This document shows positions 35,564-44,059 of a DNA stretch of 64,000 bases, piece by piece. Within the stretch, counting starts at the first letter, position 1. Every line of letters begins with the position of its first letter. The translations under genes and the position numbers were made by a program. Under the pieces are notes generated by a model. The model was not told the DNA's origin. It was given only the letters and a program-made list of their open reading frames with translations, and ran no database searches. Source of the DNA: an uncultured Clostridia bacterium (GTDB taxonomy: Bacteria; Bacillota; Clostridia; Lachnospirales; Lachnospiraceae); the NCBI GenBank assembly GCA_937896665.1, contig CALBNS010000100.1:8679-72678 (forward strand), written 5' to 3'.

Positions 35564-36427
35564 CTATTCCACATTCAGTAAAATTTCTGCCACCTCTTTC
35601 ATCTCAGTGCCTTCAAAAAAATATTCCAGAATTTCCTGATATGTCTTTTTTTCCTTTGCCATCTCGTTTGCCGTATATTGACTTAATCCCAGACCATGTC
35701 CGACACCTTTTGTTGTGACACGCATTTTACCTTCCCACTCCTGTACTTCAAAGCAGCTGGAGGGAAGTCCGTAGGCATCCCGGAAATTTTCTCCACTACA
35801 GATTTCAGAACCTACTTTCACGCTTGTCACATAACCCGCACTGTCTGTTTCAAGTATCTCTATAGAAGAGACCGGAAGTATCTTGCTTGCCATATGTGCA
35901 TCCGCTTCAACATCTTTTGGACACTCTTTTACCTTTAGGTACGGATGCTCTTCACTTCCCAGAACTTCCTTCCCATCCCTTGTCTTGCCATTACTAATCT
36001 GATGAAATGGCACAAGTGCAAGTTTATTCTGATACATCAGAACTTGTCCGTCTGTTGCACCCCATATTTGTTCTAATTTTTCGTACCATGGTTTTTGTAT
36101 TTCATTTTTCTTTAGAAAACCCTGGTCCACTATCGCACTTCCTTGTGCCTCCTCAATCTCTTTGTAAATAGTAGTACGCACTAAAACTGCCTGTGCCTTC
36201 AGCATTTCTTCTTCATACTCTGATGTCACTTCTTTTGCCAGAATACCAATACAATATTCATCCAAAGGGATCGATAAAATTTTATTTTCAGTCTGTATTT
36301 TTACATAATTATTCTCTTTTATCTGAGTGGTGTGCATATTTGTCCCATTTAAAAATATCGTAATAATATATGGCAAAAGCACAATAATAGAAATTACTGC
36401 ACATATTTTTTTTAATCTTTCCCGCAT
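35564..36427 (-). CDS. spoIID: Stage II sporulation protein D
   Basis: A 287-residue lytic transglycosylase of engulfment, anchored by an N-terminal helix (about 7-26). The PLDEYCIGILAKEVTS stretch contains the catalytic Glu, and RVTTKGVGHGLGLSQYTANE matches the C-terminal SpoIID pattern. The ribosome-binding site GGGAGG (36434-36439) lies six bases before the ATG inside a terminator hairpin, and a sigma-E-like promoter overlaps the same hairpin. It is followed by spoIIQ. Confidence 0.92.
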   Translation of the reverse strand: MRERLKKICAVISIIVLLPYIITIFLNGTNMHTTQIKENNYVKIQTENKILSIPLDEYCIGILAKEVTSEYEEEMLKAQAVLVRTTIYKEIEEAQGSAIVDQGFLKKNEIQKPWYEKLEQIWGATDGQVLMYQNKLALVPFHQISNGKTRDGKEVLGSEEHPYLKVKECPKDVEADAHMASKILPVSSIEILETDSAGYVTSVKVGSEICSGENFRDAYGLPSSCFEVQEWEGKMRVTTKGVGHGLGLSQYTANEMAKEKKTYQEILEYFFEGTEMKEVAEILLNVE

Positions 36428-36430
36428 GAA

Positions 36431-36474
36431 AAACCTCCCATACTTTATTGTATGAGAGGTTTGGTTTTATATTC
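36431..36474 (-). promoter_or_regulatory. Overlapping glgP terminator, sigma-E-like promoter and spoIID ribosome-binding site
   Basis: Arms AAACCTCcCATAC (36431-36443) and GTATGaGAGGTTT (36450-36462) form a hairpin with a T-run on the leftward strand, ending transcripts from glgP. The same strand shows GAATATA (36474-36468) and CATACAAT (36454-36447), 13 bases apart, close to the sigma-E consensus. The 3' arm contains the spoIID GGGAGG. A transcript starting from this promoter would lack the 5' arm. Confidence 0.65.
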
Positions 36475-36528
36475 CACAAAACATTGAGTAAACTTCGTGA
36501 AATCGCAGAGGTGAGTATAAAATAAATA

Positions 36529-38994
36529 TTATTTTGTCTCAACTACTACCTTATCAAGTTTCCAGATGTCATCAACATACTCCTGAATTGTCCTGTCTGA
36601 TGTAAACTTACCACAGCAAGCTGTGTTAAGTAATGCCATCTTAGACCATCTGTCTCTGTCTCTGTAAGCTTCTTCTACACGTTTTTGTGCTTCTGCATAG
36701 CTTCTGAAATCTTTTAAGATGAAGTATGTGTCTGCTCTGTCGCTGCTGTATGTGTTCAATAATGAGTTGTATAAATCTCTATATAACTCTCTGTCACCAT
36801 TTGCATAGGTTCCGTCTACCAATTGGTCAACAACACGTTTGATATCCCAGTCATTGAAGTAAATATCAATTGGGTTGTATCCGCCATTGTTTTCGTAGTT
36901 AATTACTTCGTCAGAACTTAAACCGAAGATAAATGCATTTTCAATACCAACTTCTTCTACGATTTCAACGTTGGCGCCATCCATTGTACCAAGTGTTGGA
37001 GCACCATTTAACATAAATTTCATGTTACCTGTACCTGAAGCTTCTTTTGAAGCTGTAGAAATCTGCTCGCTGACATCTGCTGCTGCAAAAATCCATTCTG
37101 CATTTGATACTCTATAGTCTTCGATAAACACTACTTTTAATTTGCCGTTGATGCTCTTATCGTTATTGATTACTTCTGCAACTGAGTTGATTAACTTAAT
37201 TGTTAATTTTGCACGTTTGTAACCAGCGGCTGCCTTAGCACCAAAGATAAATGTTCTTGGGTAGAATGACATCTCTGGATGATCTTTGATCTGGTTGTAT
37301 AAATACATTACATGCATGATATTCAATAATTGACGTTTGTACTCATGTAATCTCTTAACCTGAACGTCAAAGATTGAGTTCGGATCTACTTCTACATGGT
37401 TATGATCCCAAATATATTTTGCAAGACGAACTTTGTTTTTGTATTTGATTTCCATAAATTCTTCTCTTGCTTTTTTATCTTCTGCAAGTGGTTTTAATTT
37501 TTCCATCTGAGAAAGGTCTGTAATCCAGCCATCTCCGATATGGTCTGTTACCCAGTCTGCCAGAAGTGGGTTACCGTGTAATAAGAAACGTCTTTGTGTG
37601 ATACCGTTTGTCTTATTATTGAATTTTTCAGGCATCATTTCATAGAAATCTCTTAATTCCTGTTTCTTTAAGATTTCTGTATGGAGTGCAGCAACACCAT
37701 TTACAGAGTAACCTGCTGCGATTGCAAGGTGAGCCATCTTAACCTGACCATCATATAAAATAGCCATTTTACGAACTTTTTCTTCATTGCCAGGATATTT
37801 TGCTCTGATTTCTTTTACAAAACGACGGTCAATCTCTTCCACAATCTGGTAAACACGTGGAAGCAATCTCTGGAATAAGTCGATTGGCCATTTTTCAAGA
37901 GCTTCTGCCATAATTGTATGGTTCGTGTAAGCACATGTCTTTGTTGTAACTTCCCATGCTTCATCCCATTCAAGACCTTCCTCATCCATAAGAAGTCTCA
38001 TAAGCTCTGCAACAGATACTGTTGGATGAGTATCGTTCATCTGAATTGTTACTTTTTCATAGAACTTCTTAATGTCATCATGATCTTTCTTATATTTTGA
38101 GATTGCTGCCTGTAAACTTGCTGAAATAAAGAAATACTGTTGTTTCAGACGAAGTTCTTTACCTGCATAGTGATTATCATTTGGATACAATACCTCAACG
38201 ATTGTCTTAGCAAGGTTCTCCTGCTCTACTGCTTTCTGATATTGTCCACGGTCAAATTGATCCAAATGGAATTCAGTAATCGCTTTTGCATCCCAGATAC
38301 GAAGTGTATTTACAATATTGTTGTTATAACCAACGATTGGCATATCATATGGAATTGCGAGAACTGACTCATAATTTTCCTGGATATACATATCACGTCC
38401 TGTTTTTGGATCTTTTTCTACACGAATATTTCCACCAAAACGAACTTCTTTTGCATATTCCTCACGGCGTACTTCAAACGGATTTCCTTCTTTTAACCAG
38501 TTATCTGGTGTTTCTATCTGGTATCCGTTTTCAATTTTTTGTTGGAACATACCATAACGGTAGCGAATACCACAACCGTAAGCTGCATATCCCAATGAAG
38601 CCAATGAGTCTAAGAAACAAGCTGCAAGACGTCCAAGACCGCCATTACCAAGAGCTGCATCCGGTTCTTCATCTTCGATTGCATTTAAGTTGATTCCCAT
38701 CTCTTCTAATGCTTCCTTAACTTCTTTGTATGAAGTTAAGTTGATTAAGTTATTTCCTAATGCTCTACCCATTAAGAATTCCATTGACATATAGTAAACT
38801 GTCTTTGGGTCATCTTTCTTATACTGTTCCTGTGTTGCAAGCCATCTGTCAATAATCTGATCCTTTACTGCATAAGAAACTGCCTGGAAGCGCTGTTGCT
38901 CTGTTGCTTCCTCGATTGTCTTTCTGTAAAGTCTCTTCACATTGTTCTTGACTGTTTCTTGAAATTCTGCCTTGTTAAATTTCGCAATACTCAT
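36529..38994 (-). CDS. glgP: Glycogen/maltodextrin phosphorylase
   Basis: An 821-residue PLP enzyme that releases glucose-1-phosphate from glycogen or maltodextrins. The PLP segment EASGTGNMKFMLNGA carries the Schiff-base Lys, and GNGGLGRLAACFLDSL near residue 100 is the N-terminal signature. Length is that of the GT35 family with no extra domain. It begins ten bases after the ileS stop with GGAGGGTAATT before the ATG, so it is probably read from the same transcript; no promoter can be placed in so short a gap. Confidence 0.96.
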   Translation of the reverse strand: MSIAKFNKAEFQETVKNNVKRLYRKTIEEATEQQRFQAVSYAVKDQIIDRWLATQEQYKKDDPKTVYYMSMEFLMGRALGNNLINLTSYKEVKEALEEMGINLNAIEDEEPDAALGNGGLGRLAACFLDSLASLGYAAYGCGIRYRYGMFQQKIENGYQIETPDNWLKEGNPFEVRREEYAKEVRFGGNIRVEKDPKTGRDMYIQENYESVLAIPYDMPIVGYNNNIVNTLRIWDAKAITEFHLDQFDRGQYQKAVEQENLAKTIVEVLYPNDNHYAGKELRLKQQYFFISASLQAAISKYKKDHDDIKKFYEKVTIQMNDTHPTVSVAELMRLLMDEEGLEWDEAWEVTTKTCAYTNHTIMAEALEKWPIDLFQRLLPRVYQIVEEIDRRFVKEIRAKYPGNEEKVRKMAILYDGQVKMAHLAIAAGYSVNGVAALHTEILKKQELRDFYEMMPEKFNNKTNGITQRRFLLHGNPLLADWVTDHIGDGWITDLSQMEKLKPLAEDKKAREEFMEIKYKNKVRLAKYIWDHNHVEVDPNSIFDVQVKRLHEYKRQLLNIMHVMYLYNQIKDHPEMSFYPRTFIFGAKAAAGYKRAKLTIKLINSVAEVINNDKSINGKLKVVFIEDYRVSNAEWIFAAADVSEQISTASKEASGTGNMKFMLNGAPTLGTMDGANVEIVEEVGIENAFIFGLSSDEVINYENNGGYNPIDIYFNDWDIKRVVDQLVDGTYANGDRELYRDLYNSLLNTYSSDRADTYFILKDFRSYAEAQKRVEEAYRDRDRWSKMALLNTACCGKFTSDRTIQEYVDDIWKLDKVVVETK

Positions 38995-39004
38995 AATTAC
39001 CCTC

Positions 39005-42000
39005 CTATTTCTCTACACCCATGGTGACTTTTTCGCCATTGATGTTCCATTCTTTTGTATAACCGTTTGCCTGAGCCTTATTAAGTTCTGTAGCAAGCAC
39101 CTCTTCGCTGATTGAATCAGCATATTTTTCAAAGACAGCCTGTGCTTTTTCTGTACCCGTATAAGTTACTTTAATCTTATCTGTTACTTCAAAGCCTGCC
39201 TCTTTTCTCATTGTCTGGATTTTGCTGATGATTTCTCTTACAAATCCTTCTTCTAACAGTTCATCTGTCAGATTTGTATCAAGTACAACTGTAATTCCAT
39301 TGTCGTTTCCTGACACATAACCTTCCATCTGCTTCATATCAATTAAAAGGTCTTCTTTCATTAATGCAATTTCCTGATCATTAATATCTAATTTAAGCAT
39401 ACCTGTTTCATTGATTTCATCCATCGCTGCGTTGCCATCTAAAGAATCAAGAGCAGCTTTAATACCGCCTAAAATCTTGCCATATTTCGGTCCAACAGTT
39501 CTAAGCTGAGGCTTAAATATATAGGAAGTAAATGCTCTTACGTCATCTGTAAATTCCATTGCTTTCACGTTTAACTCTTCTTCTACAATTTCCTGATAGA
39601 ATTGTGGTAAAACGTTTTCTGATTTTACAAACATCTTGCCAATTGGCTGACGATTCTTGATATTTGCCGTATTTCTACATGCACGGCCCATAACTACAAT
39701 CTTCAATACTTCATCCATGTTTGCTTCTAAATCTTTGTCAATCATTGCTTCGTCTGCAACGGGATAGTCACATAAGTGAATACTTAATGGTGCATCCTTA
39801 TCAAGACTTCTTACAAGATTCTGATAAATATCCTCTGTCATAAACGGAATCAGCGGTGCTGCTGCTTTCGCAACAGTAACAAGTGCCGTGTAAAGTGTCA
39901 TGTAAGCGTTAATCTTATCCTGTTCCATTCCTTTTGCCCAGAAACGTTCACGACTTCTTCTTACATACCAGTTACTCATATCATCTACAAAGTCCTGAAG
40001 AGCTCTTGCACTTTCCGGAATTCTGTAGTTCTCAAGATTTTCATCCACTGTCTTAATTAATGTGTTTAACTTAGACAATAACCACTTATCCATAACAGAA
40101 AGCTTGTCATATTCCAAAGCATACTTTGTCGCATCAAATTGATCAATCTCTGCATAAAGCACATAGAATGCATAAGTGTTCCAAAGTGTACCCATGAATT
40201 TACGCTGTCCCTCTACTACCGCATCTCCGTGGAAACGGTTTGGAAGCCATGGTGCACTATTAATATAAAAATACCAGCGTATTGCATCTGCACCGTATTT
40301 CTCCAATGCCTCAAATGGATCAACTGCATTTCCCTTTGATTTACTCATCTTCTGACCGTCTTTATCCTGTACGTGTCCAAGAACAACTACATTCTTATAA
40401 GGAGCCTGATTGAAAATCAATGTAGAGATTGCTAACAGTGAGTAAAACCAACCACGAGTCTGGTCAACACCTTCTGAAATCAAATCAGCAGGGAATTGCT
40501 GTTTGAACAATTCCTGATTTTCAAATGGATAGTGGTGCTGTGCAAACGGCATTGCTCCACTGTCAAACCAGCAGTCAATTACTTCCGGTACCCTGTGCAT
40601 TTCTTTGCCACAGTGCGGACATTTCATTGTCACAGCGTCAATAAACGGACGGTGAAGTTCAATATCCTCCGGACAGTTATCTGACATTGATTTTAATTCC
40701 TCAATACTGCCGATAGAATGCATGTGTCCGCATTCACATTCCCAGATATTAAGTGGTGTTCCCCAGTAACGGTTACGACTGATACCCCAGTCCTGAACAT
40801 TTTCCAACCAGTCGCCGAAACGTCCTTTTCCGATACTTTCTGGAATCCAGTTTACTGTATTGTTATTTCTAATCAAATCTTCTTTTACGTCAGTCATCTT
40901 GATAAACCATGACTCACGTGCATAGTAGATAAGTGGAGTATCGCATCTCCAGCAGTGTGGATAACTGTGTTCGAAATTCGGTGCAGAGAATAAAAGTCCT
41001 CTTTCTTCCAAATCTGTAAGCACCATAGGATCCGCTTTCTTGCAGAATGTGCCTGCCCAAGGTGTCTCAGCTGTCATCTCACCCTTTTCGTCTACTAACT
41101 GAAGGAATGGCAGGTCGTATTTACGTCCTACCTGAGCATCATCTTCACCGAATGCAGGTGCGATGTGAACGACTCCGGTACCATCTGTCAAAGTTACATA
41201 TGTGTCACATGTCACATAGTAAGCTTTCTTATTCAACTTCACAAATGGGAATAACGGTTCGTACTCTTTTCCCTCTAACTCTTTACCTACATATTTTTCT
41301 ACGATTTCAACGTCACCTTCTAAGACAGAACCAAGAAGTGCCTCTGCCATATAATATGTGTATTCCCCATTCTTTACCTTTACATAAGTTTCATCCGGGT
41401 TTACACAAAGTGCCACGTTAGACGGCAGGGTCCAAGGTGTTGTTGTCCATGCAAGAATATATGCATCTTCATCTTTGACTTTAAATCTTACAATTGCAGA
41501 ACGTTCTTTGACATCTTTGTAGCCTTGTGCTACCTCATGACTTGAAAGTGGTGTTCCGCAGCGTGGGCAGTAAGGTACAATTTTATAACCTTTGTATAAA
41601 AGACCCTTATCCCAGATTTGTTTCAAAGCCCACCATTCAGACTCGATGAAATTGTTTTCATATGTTACATATGGGTTGTCCATATCTGCCCAGAAACCGA
41701 CTGTAGAAGAAAAATCCTCCCACATCCCTTTATACTTCCATACACTGTCTTTACAATGAGCAATAAATGGCTCTAAACCATATTCTTCGATCTGCTCCTT
41801 GCCATCAAGTCCTAACATTTTTTCGACTTCCAGCTCAACCGGAAGGCCATGTGTGTCCCAACCTGCTTTTCTAGGTACCATGTAGCCTTTCATTGTGCGG
41901 TATCTTGGAATCATGTCTTTGATAACACGTGTTAAAACGTGTCCGATGTGTGGCTTACCATTGGCTGTCGGAGGGCCATCATAAAAAGTGTATGTTTCGC

Positions 42001-42112
42001 TGTCTTTACGATTTTCCAAGCTTTTCTCAAAAATCTGATTATCAGCCCAGAACTTTTCTGTTTGTTTTTCACGGTCCACAAATTTAAGATCCGTTGATAC
42101 TTTCTGATACAT
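39005..42112 (-). CDS. ileS: Isoleucyl-tRNA synthetase (long form)
   Basis: A 1035-residue class I synthetase with PHIGHVL near residue 47 (HIGH), KMSKSKGN near 600 and the Trp-rich editing-domain segment AWTTTPWTLPSN near 225. The usual C-terminal Cys4 zinc finger of the shorter bacterial IleRS is not seen; length and C-terminus resemble the eukaryote-like type 2 enzymes. The ATG at 42112 follows GGAGG; about 20 codons upstream are the leader. A T-box controls it, and glgP follows. Confidence 0.95.
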   Translation of the reverse strand: MYQKVSTDLKFVDREKQTEKFWADNQIFEKSLENRKDSETYTFYDGPPTANGKPHIGHVLTRVIKDMIPRYRTMKGYMVPRKAGWDTHGLPVELEVEKMLGLDGKEQIEEYGLEPFIAHCKDSVWKYKGMWEDFSSTVGFWADMDNPYVTYENNFIESEWWALKQIWDKGLLYKGYKIVPYCPRCGTPLSSHEVAQGYKDVKERSAIVRFKVKDEDAYILAWTTTPWTLPSNVALCVNPDETYVKVKNGEYTYYMAEALLGSVLEGDVEIVEKYVGKELEGKEYEPLFPFVKLNKKAYYVTCDTYVTLTDGTGVVHIAPAFGEDDAQVGRKYDLPFLQLVDEKGEMTAETPWAGTFCKKADPMVLTDLEERGLLFSAPNFEHSYPHCWRCDTPLIYYARESWFIKMTDVKEDLIRNNNTVNWIPESIGKGRFGDWLENVQDWGISRNRYWGTPLNIWECECGHMHSIGSIEELKSMSDNCPEDIELHRPFIDAVTMKCPHCGKEMHRVPEVIDCWFDSGAMPFAQHHYPFENQELFKQQFPADLISEGVDQTRGWFYSLLAISTLIFNQAPYKNVVVLGHVQDKDGQKMSKSKGNAVDPFEALEKYGADAIRWYFYINSAPWLPNRFHGDAVVEGQRKFMGTLWNTYAFYVLYAEIDQFDATKYALEYDKLSVMDKWLLSKLNTLIKTVDENLENYRIPESARALQDFVDDMSNWYVRRSRERFWAKGMEQDKINAYMTLYTALVTVAKAAAPLIPFMTEDIYQNLVRSLDKDAPLSIHLCDYPVADEAMIDKDLEANMDEVLKIVVMGRACRNTANIKNRQPIGKMFVKSENVLPQFYQEIVEEELNVKAMEFTDDVRAFTSYIFKPQLRTVGPKYGKILGGIKAALDSLDGNAAMDEINETGMLKLDINDQEIALMKEDLLIDMKQMEGYVSGNDNGITVVLDTNLTDELLEEGFVREIISKIQTMRKEAGFEVTDKIKVTYTGTEKAQAVFEKYADSISEEVLATELNKAQANGYTKEWNINGEKVTMGVEK

Positions 42113-42136
42113 TTCTTTTCCTCCTCGATTATAATA

Positions 42137-42378
42137 TAAAAAAGCTCTTATCCTGTAAAAGAATAAGAGCATATAGCTACCTTATAACCACCTGTTACAT
42201 CATACAAACATATGCGTTCCTATTAACGGTGGAAGGCCGGCAGAGCTTATTAAAAACCTATTGTCCCGTTCAGCTCCTGCAACTCGGAAGTGATATTCAT
42301 ATATATTCTACTTGCATCAGTTCTCACCATCCCTGACTCTCTTTGCCTTTCAAATATATCCTACTGTCTTCGTCATCG
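42137..42378 (-). promoter_or_regulatory. T-box leader of ileS (isoleucine)
   Basis: On the leftward strand: GACGAAGACAGTAGG start of stem I (about 42378), AGAGAGTCAGGGATGG with GGTGAGAAC, the specifier loop GAATATCACTTCCGAG with AUC at 42294-42292 followed by A, the T-box-like CAGGTGGTTATAAGGTAGC (about 42198-42180) and a terminator GCTCTTATTC / GGATAAGAGC plus T-run at 42137-42170. AUC codes for isoleucine, matching the gene. Uncharged tRNA-Ile should favour read-through. Confidence 0.9.
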
Positions 42379-42404
42379 TTTTTTCCATACCACAACATTT
42401 TAAA

Positions 42405-42435
42405 AAGAAACCCTTGATTTGTCAAGGGTTTCTTT
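42405..42435 (-). terminator. Terminator after the carboxypeptidase gene
   Basis: AAAGAAACCCTTG / CAAGGGTTTCTTT perfect arms around ATTTGT. Confidence 0.9.
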
Positions 42436-42451
42436 GATTTCTTGGGCTTTT

Positions 42452-43816
42452 TTAGTAGTTTTCATACCTTTTTTTTCGCATCATAGCCCTTTTTTTCTTT
42501 ATTTTACGTCTTTTTTGCTCTGCTCTAATTTCTAAGCCCACAAGAGTGCCTACTATCAACACAACGACAACCAGTACGATCTTCAATATAACCGGAAATT
42601 CTGTTTTTTCTTTTTCTTTCTTCGGTACTTCTGCTTCCTTCTGTTCTTCAATACCATGAATACTATTATAGTATTCCTCGGTAATGGTTACTTTAACTTT
42701 TCCAACTTCCTCATTCTGATAAGTATAAACCATCACACCTGTCTTGTCGCCAGCGTCTGTAGGACTTATAAATAAGCCATTCAACTGCTCAATTGTTACT
42801 CCTGCAGGCAATGTCACATAAGAATCCGTCGCAACAGAAGCTATCTTGTCATTTTGAACCTGTTCCAATGTAACCGGATACTTTTGGAAATTGTCAAACA
42901 CATAATTCATAATTGCACGGGTATCATTATAAGCATTTATCCCGCCTCCGTGTGTCCTTAATACAACTGCGACCAGATTCATATTATCTTTTGTCGCAAA
43001 TGTAACCAAGGTTGTTAATGCCTGGTCAGTATACCCGGTTTTACCACCTACACAATATTCATAATAACGGTCGTCCCATTCCCTAAGCATCTTATGATTC
43101 TGTTGAAATGTCCTTGTTTCTTCCGTAATATTGGTTGCCGGGATTGTATACTGATAAGTATTCGTGATCTCACGGAATTTATCGTATTTAAATGCTGCCG
43201 AACTTATTAGAGCCATATCATATGCCGAAGTATAGTGCTCTGGATCATGCAGCCCGTTCGCATTCATAAAATGGGAATTCTTTCCACCAAGTTCCTGTAC
43301 TTTTTGATTCATCATGCTAATAAAATTATCATAGCCGCCCGGCGTATTGCTGGCAATCGCATGTGATACTTCATTTGCTGAGGCCAGAAGCATGCCATAT
43401 AGCGCATCTTCCATGGAAATCTCTTCGTCCTCTTTCATACCAATGTGTGCATCACCATACTCTAAAAATCCGATATCGTCCCATGTAAACTTAACAGTAT
43501 CTGTTAAATTTGTATTTTCCAAAGCAACAAGTGCTGTCAAAATCTTCGTGATACTTGCAGGATAATGCTGGTCATCAATATTTTTTGCATAAAGCACTGC
43601 ACCTGTATCCATATCCATAACAATACCAGACTCACTATAAATCTGTGGTCCTGCCGGCCATCCCTCAATCGCATTCGACTGTACACTTTGATTATATACA
43701 CTGTCTACTTCTGTCGCCGGCACTTCAACAACATTCGCCGCACCTGCAGTCATTACACTGGCAAATGTCAGAACAGCCGTCAGTACCGCCGAAAGTAAAC
43801 ACTTTCTTCTTTTCAT
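42452..43816 (-). CDS. dacF: D-alanyl-D-alanine carboxypeptidase (DacF/PBP5 type)
   Basis: A 454-residue low-molecular-weight penicillin-binding protein with signal peptide (about 1-26), S11 peptidase domain with SITK (SxxK), SANE (SxN) and GKTGYT (KTG), a C-terminal beta domain, and then a membrane helix (about 410-432) with a very basic tail instead of the usual amphipathic anchor. It trims the terminal D-Ala of peptidoglycan. The ATG at 43816 follows GGGAGG. Confidence 0.92.
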   Translation of the reverse strand: MKRRKCLLSAVLTAVLTFASVMTAGAANVVEVPATEVDSVYNQSVQSNAIEGWPAGPQIYSESGIVMDMDTGAVLYAKNIDDQHYPASITKILTALVALENTNLTDTVKFTWDDIGFLEYGDAHIGMKEDEEISMEDALYGMLLASANEVSHAIASNTPGGYDNFISMMNQKVQELGGKNSHFMNANGLHDPEHYTSAYDMALISSAAFKYDKFREITNTYQYTIPATNITEETRTFQQNHKMLREWDDRYYEYCVGGKTGYTDQALTTLVTFATKDNMNLVAVVLRTHGGGINAYNDTRAIMNYVFDNFQKYPVTLEQVQNDKIASVATDSYVTLPAGVTIEQLNGLFISPTDAGDKTGVMVYTYQNEEVGKVKVTITEEYYNSIHGIEEQKEAEVPKKEKEKTEFPVILKIVLVVVVLIVGTLVGLEIRAEQKRRKIKKKRAMMRKKRYENY

Positions 43817-44002
43817 TCTATACCTCCCATAATACCTTGTCGGTATTTCTTTTTTCCATAATGTATTTAATTGTAACATAAAAATAATTGCCTGCAAACA
43901 AAAACAATGATTTTATATAGATTTATATTGTGATGTAAAATCACTATGGAAGGCTATCCTGACCTAACAAAACTAGGACCATATCCTGTGACCCACACAG
44001 CG

Positions 44003-44033
44003 AAAAGGAGTCTGAATTCAGACTCCTTTTTGC
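44003..44033 (-). terminator. Terminator after the flavodiiron gene
   Basis: AAAAGGAGTCTGAA / TTCAGACTCCTTTT perfect palindrome followed by a T-run. Confidence 0.9.
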
Positions 44034-44059
44034 ATTCACTAACCTTTATTCTGTTTTTA

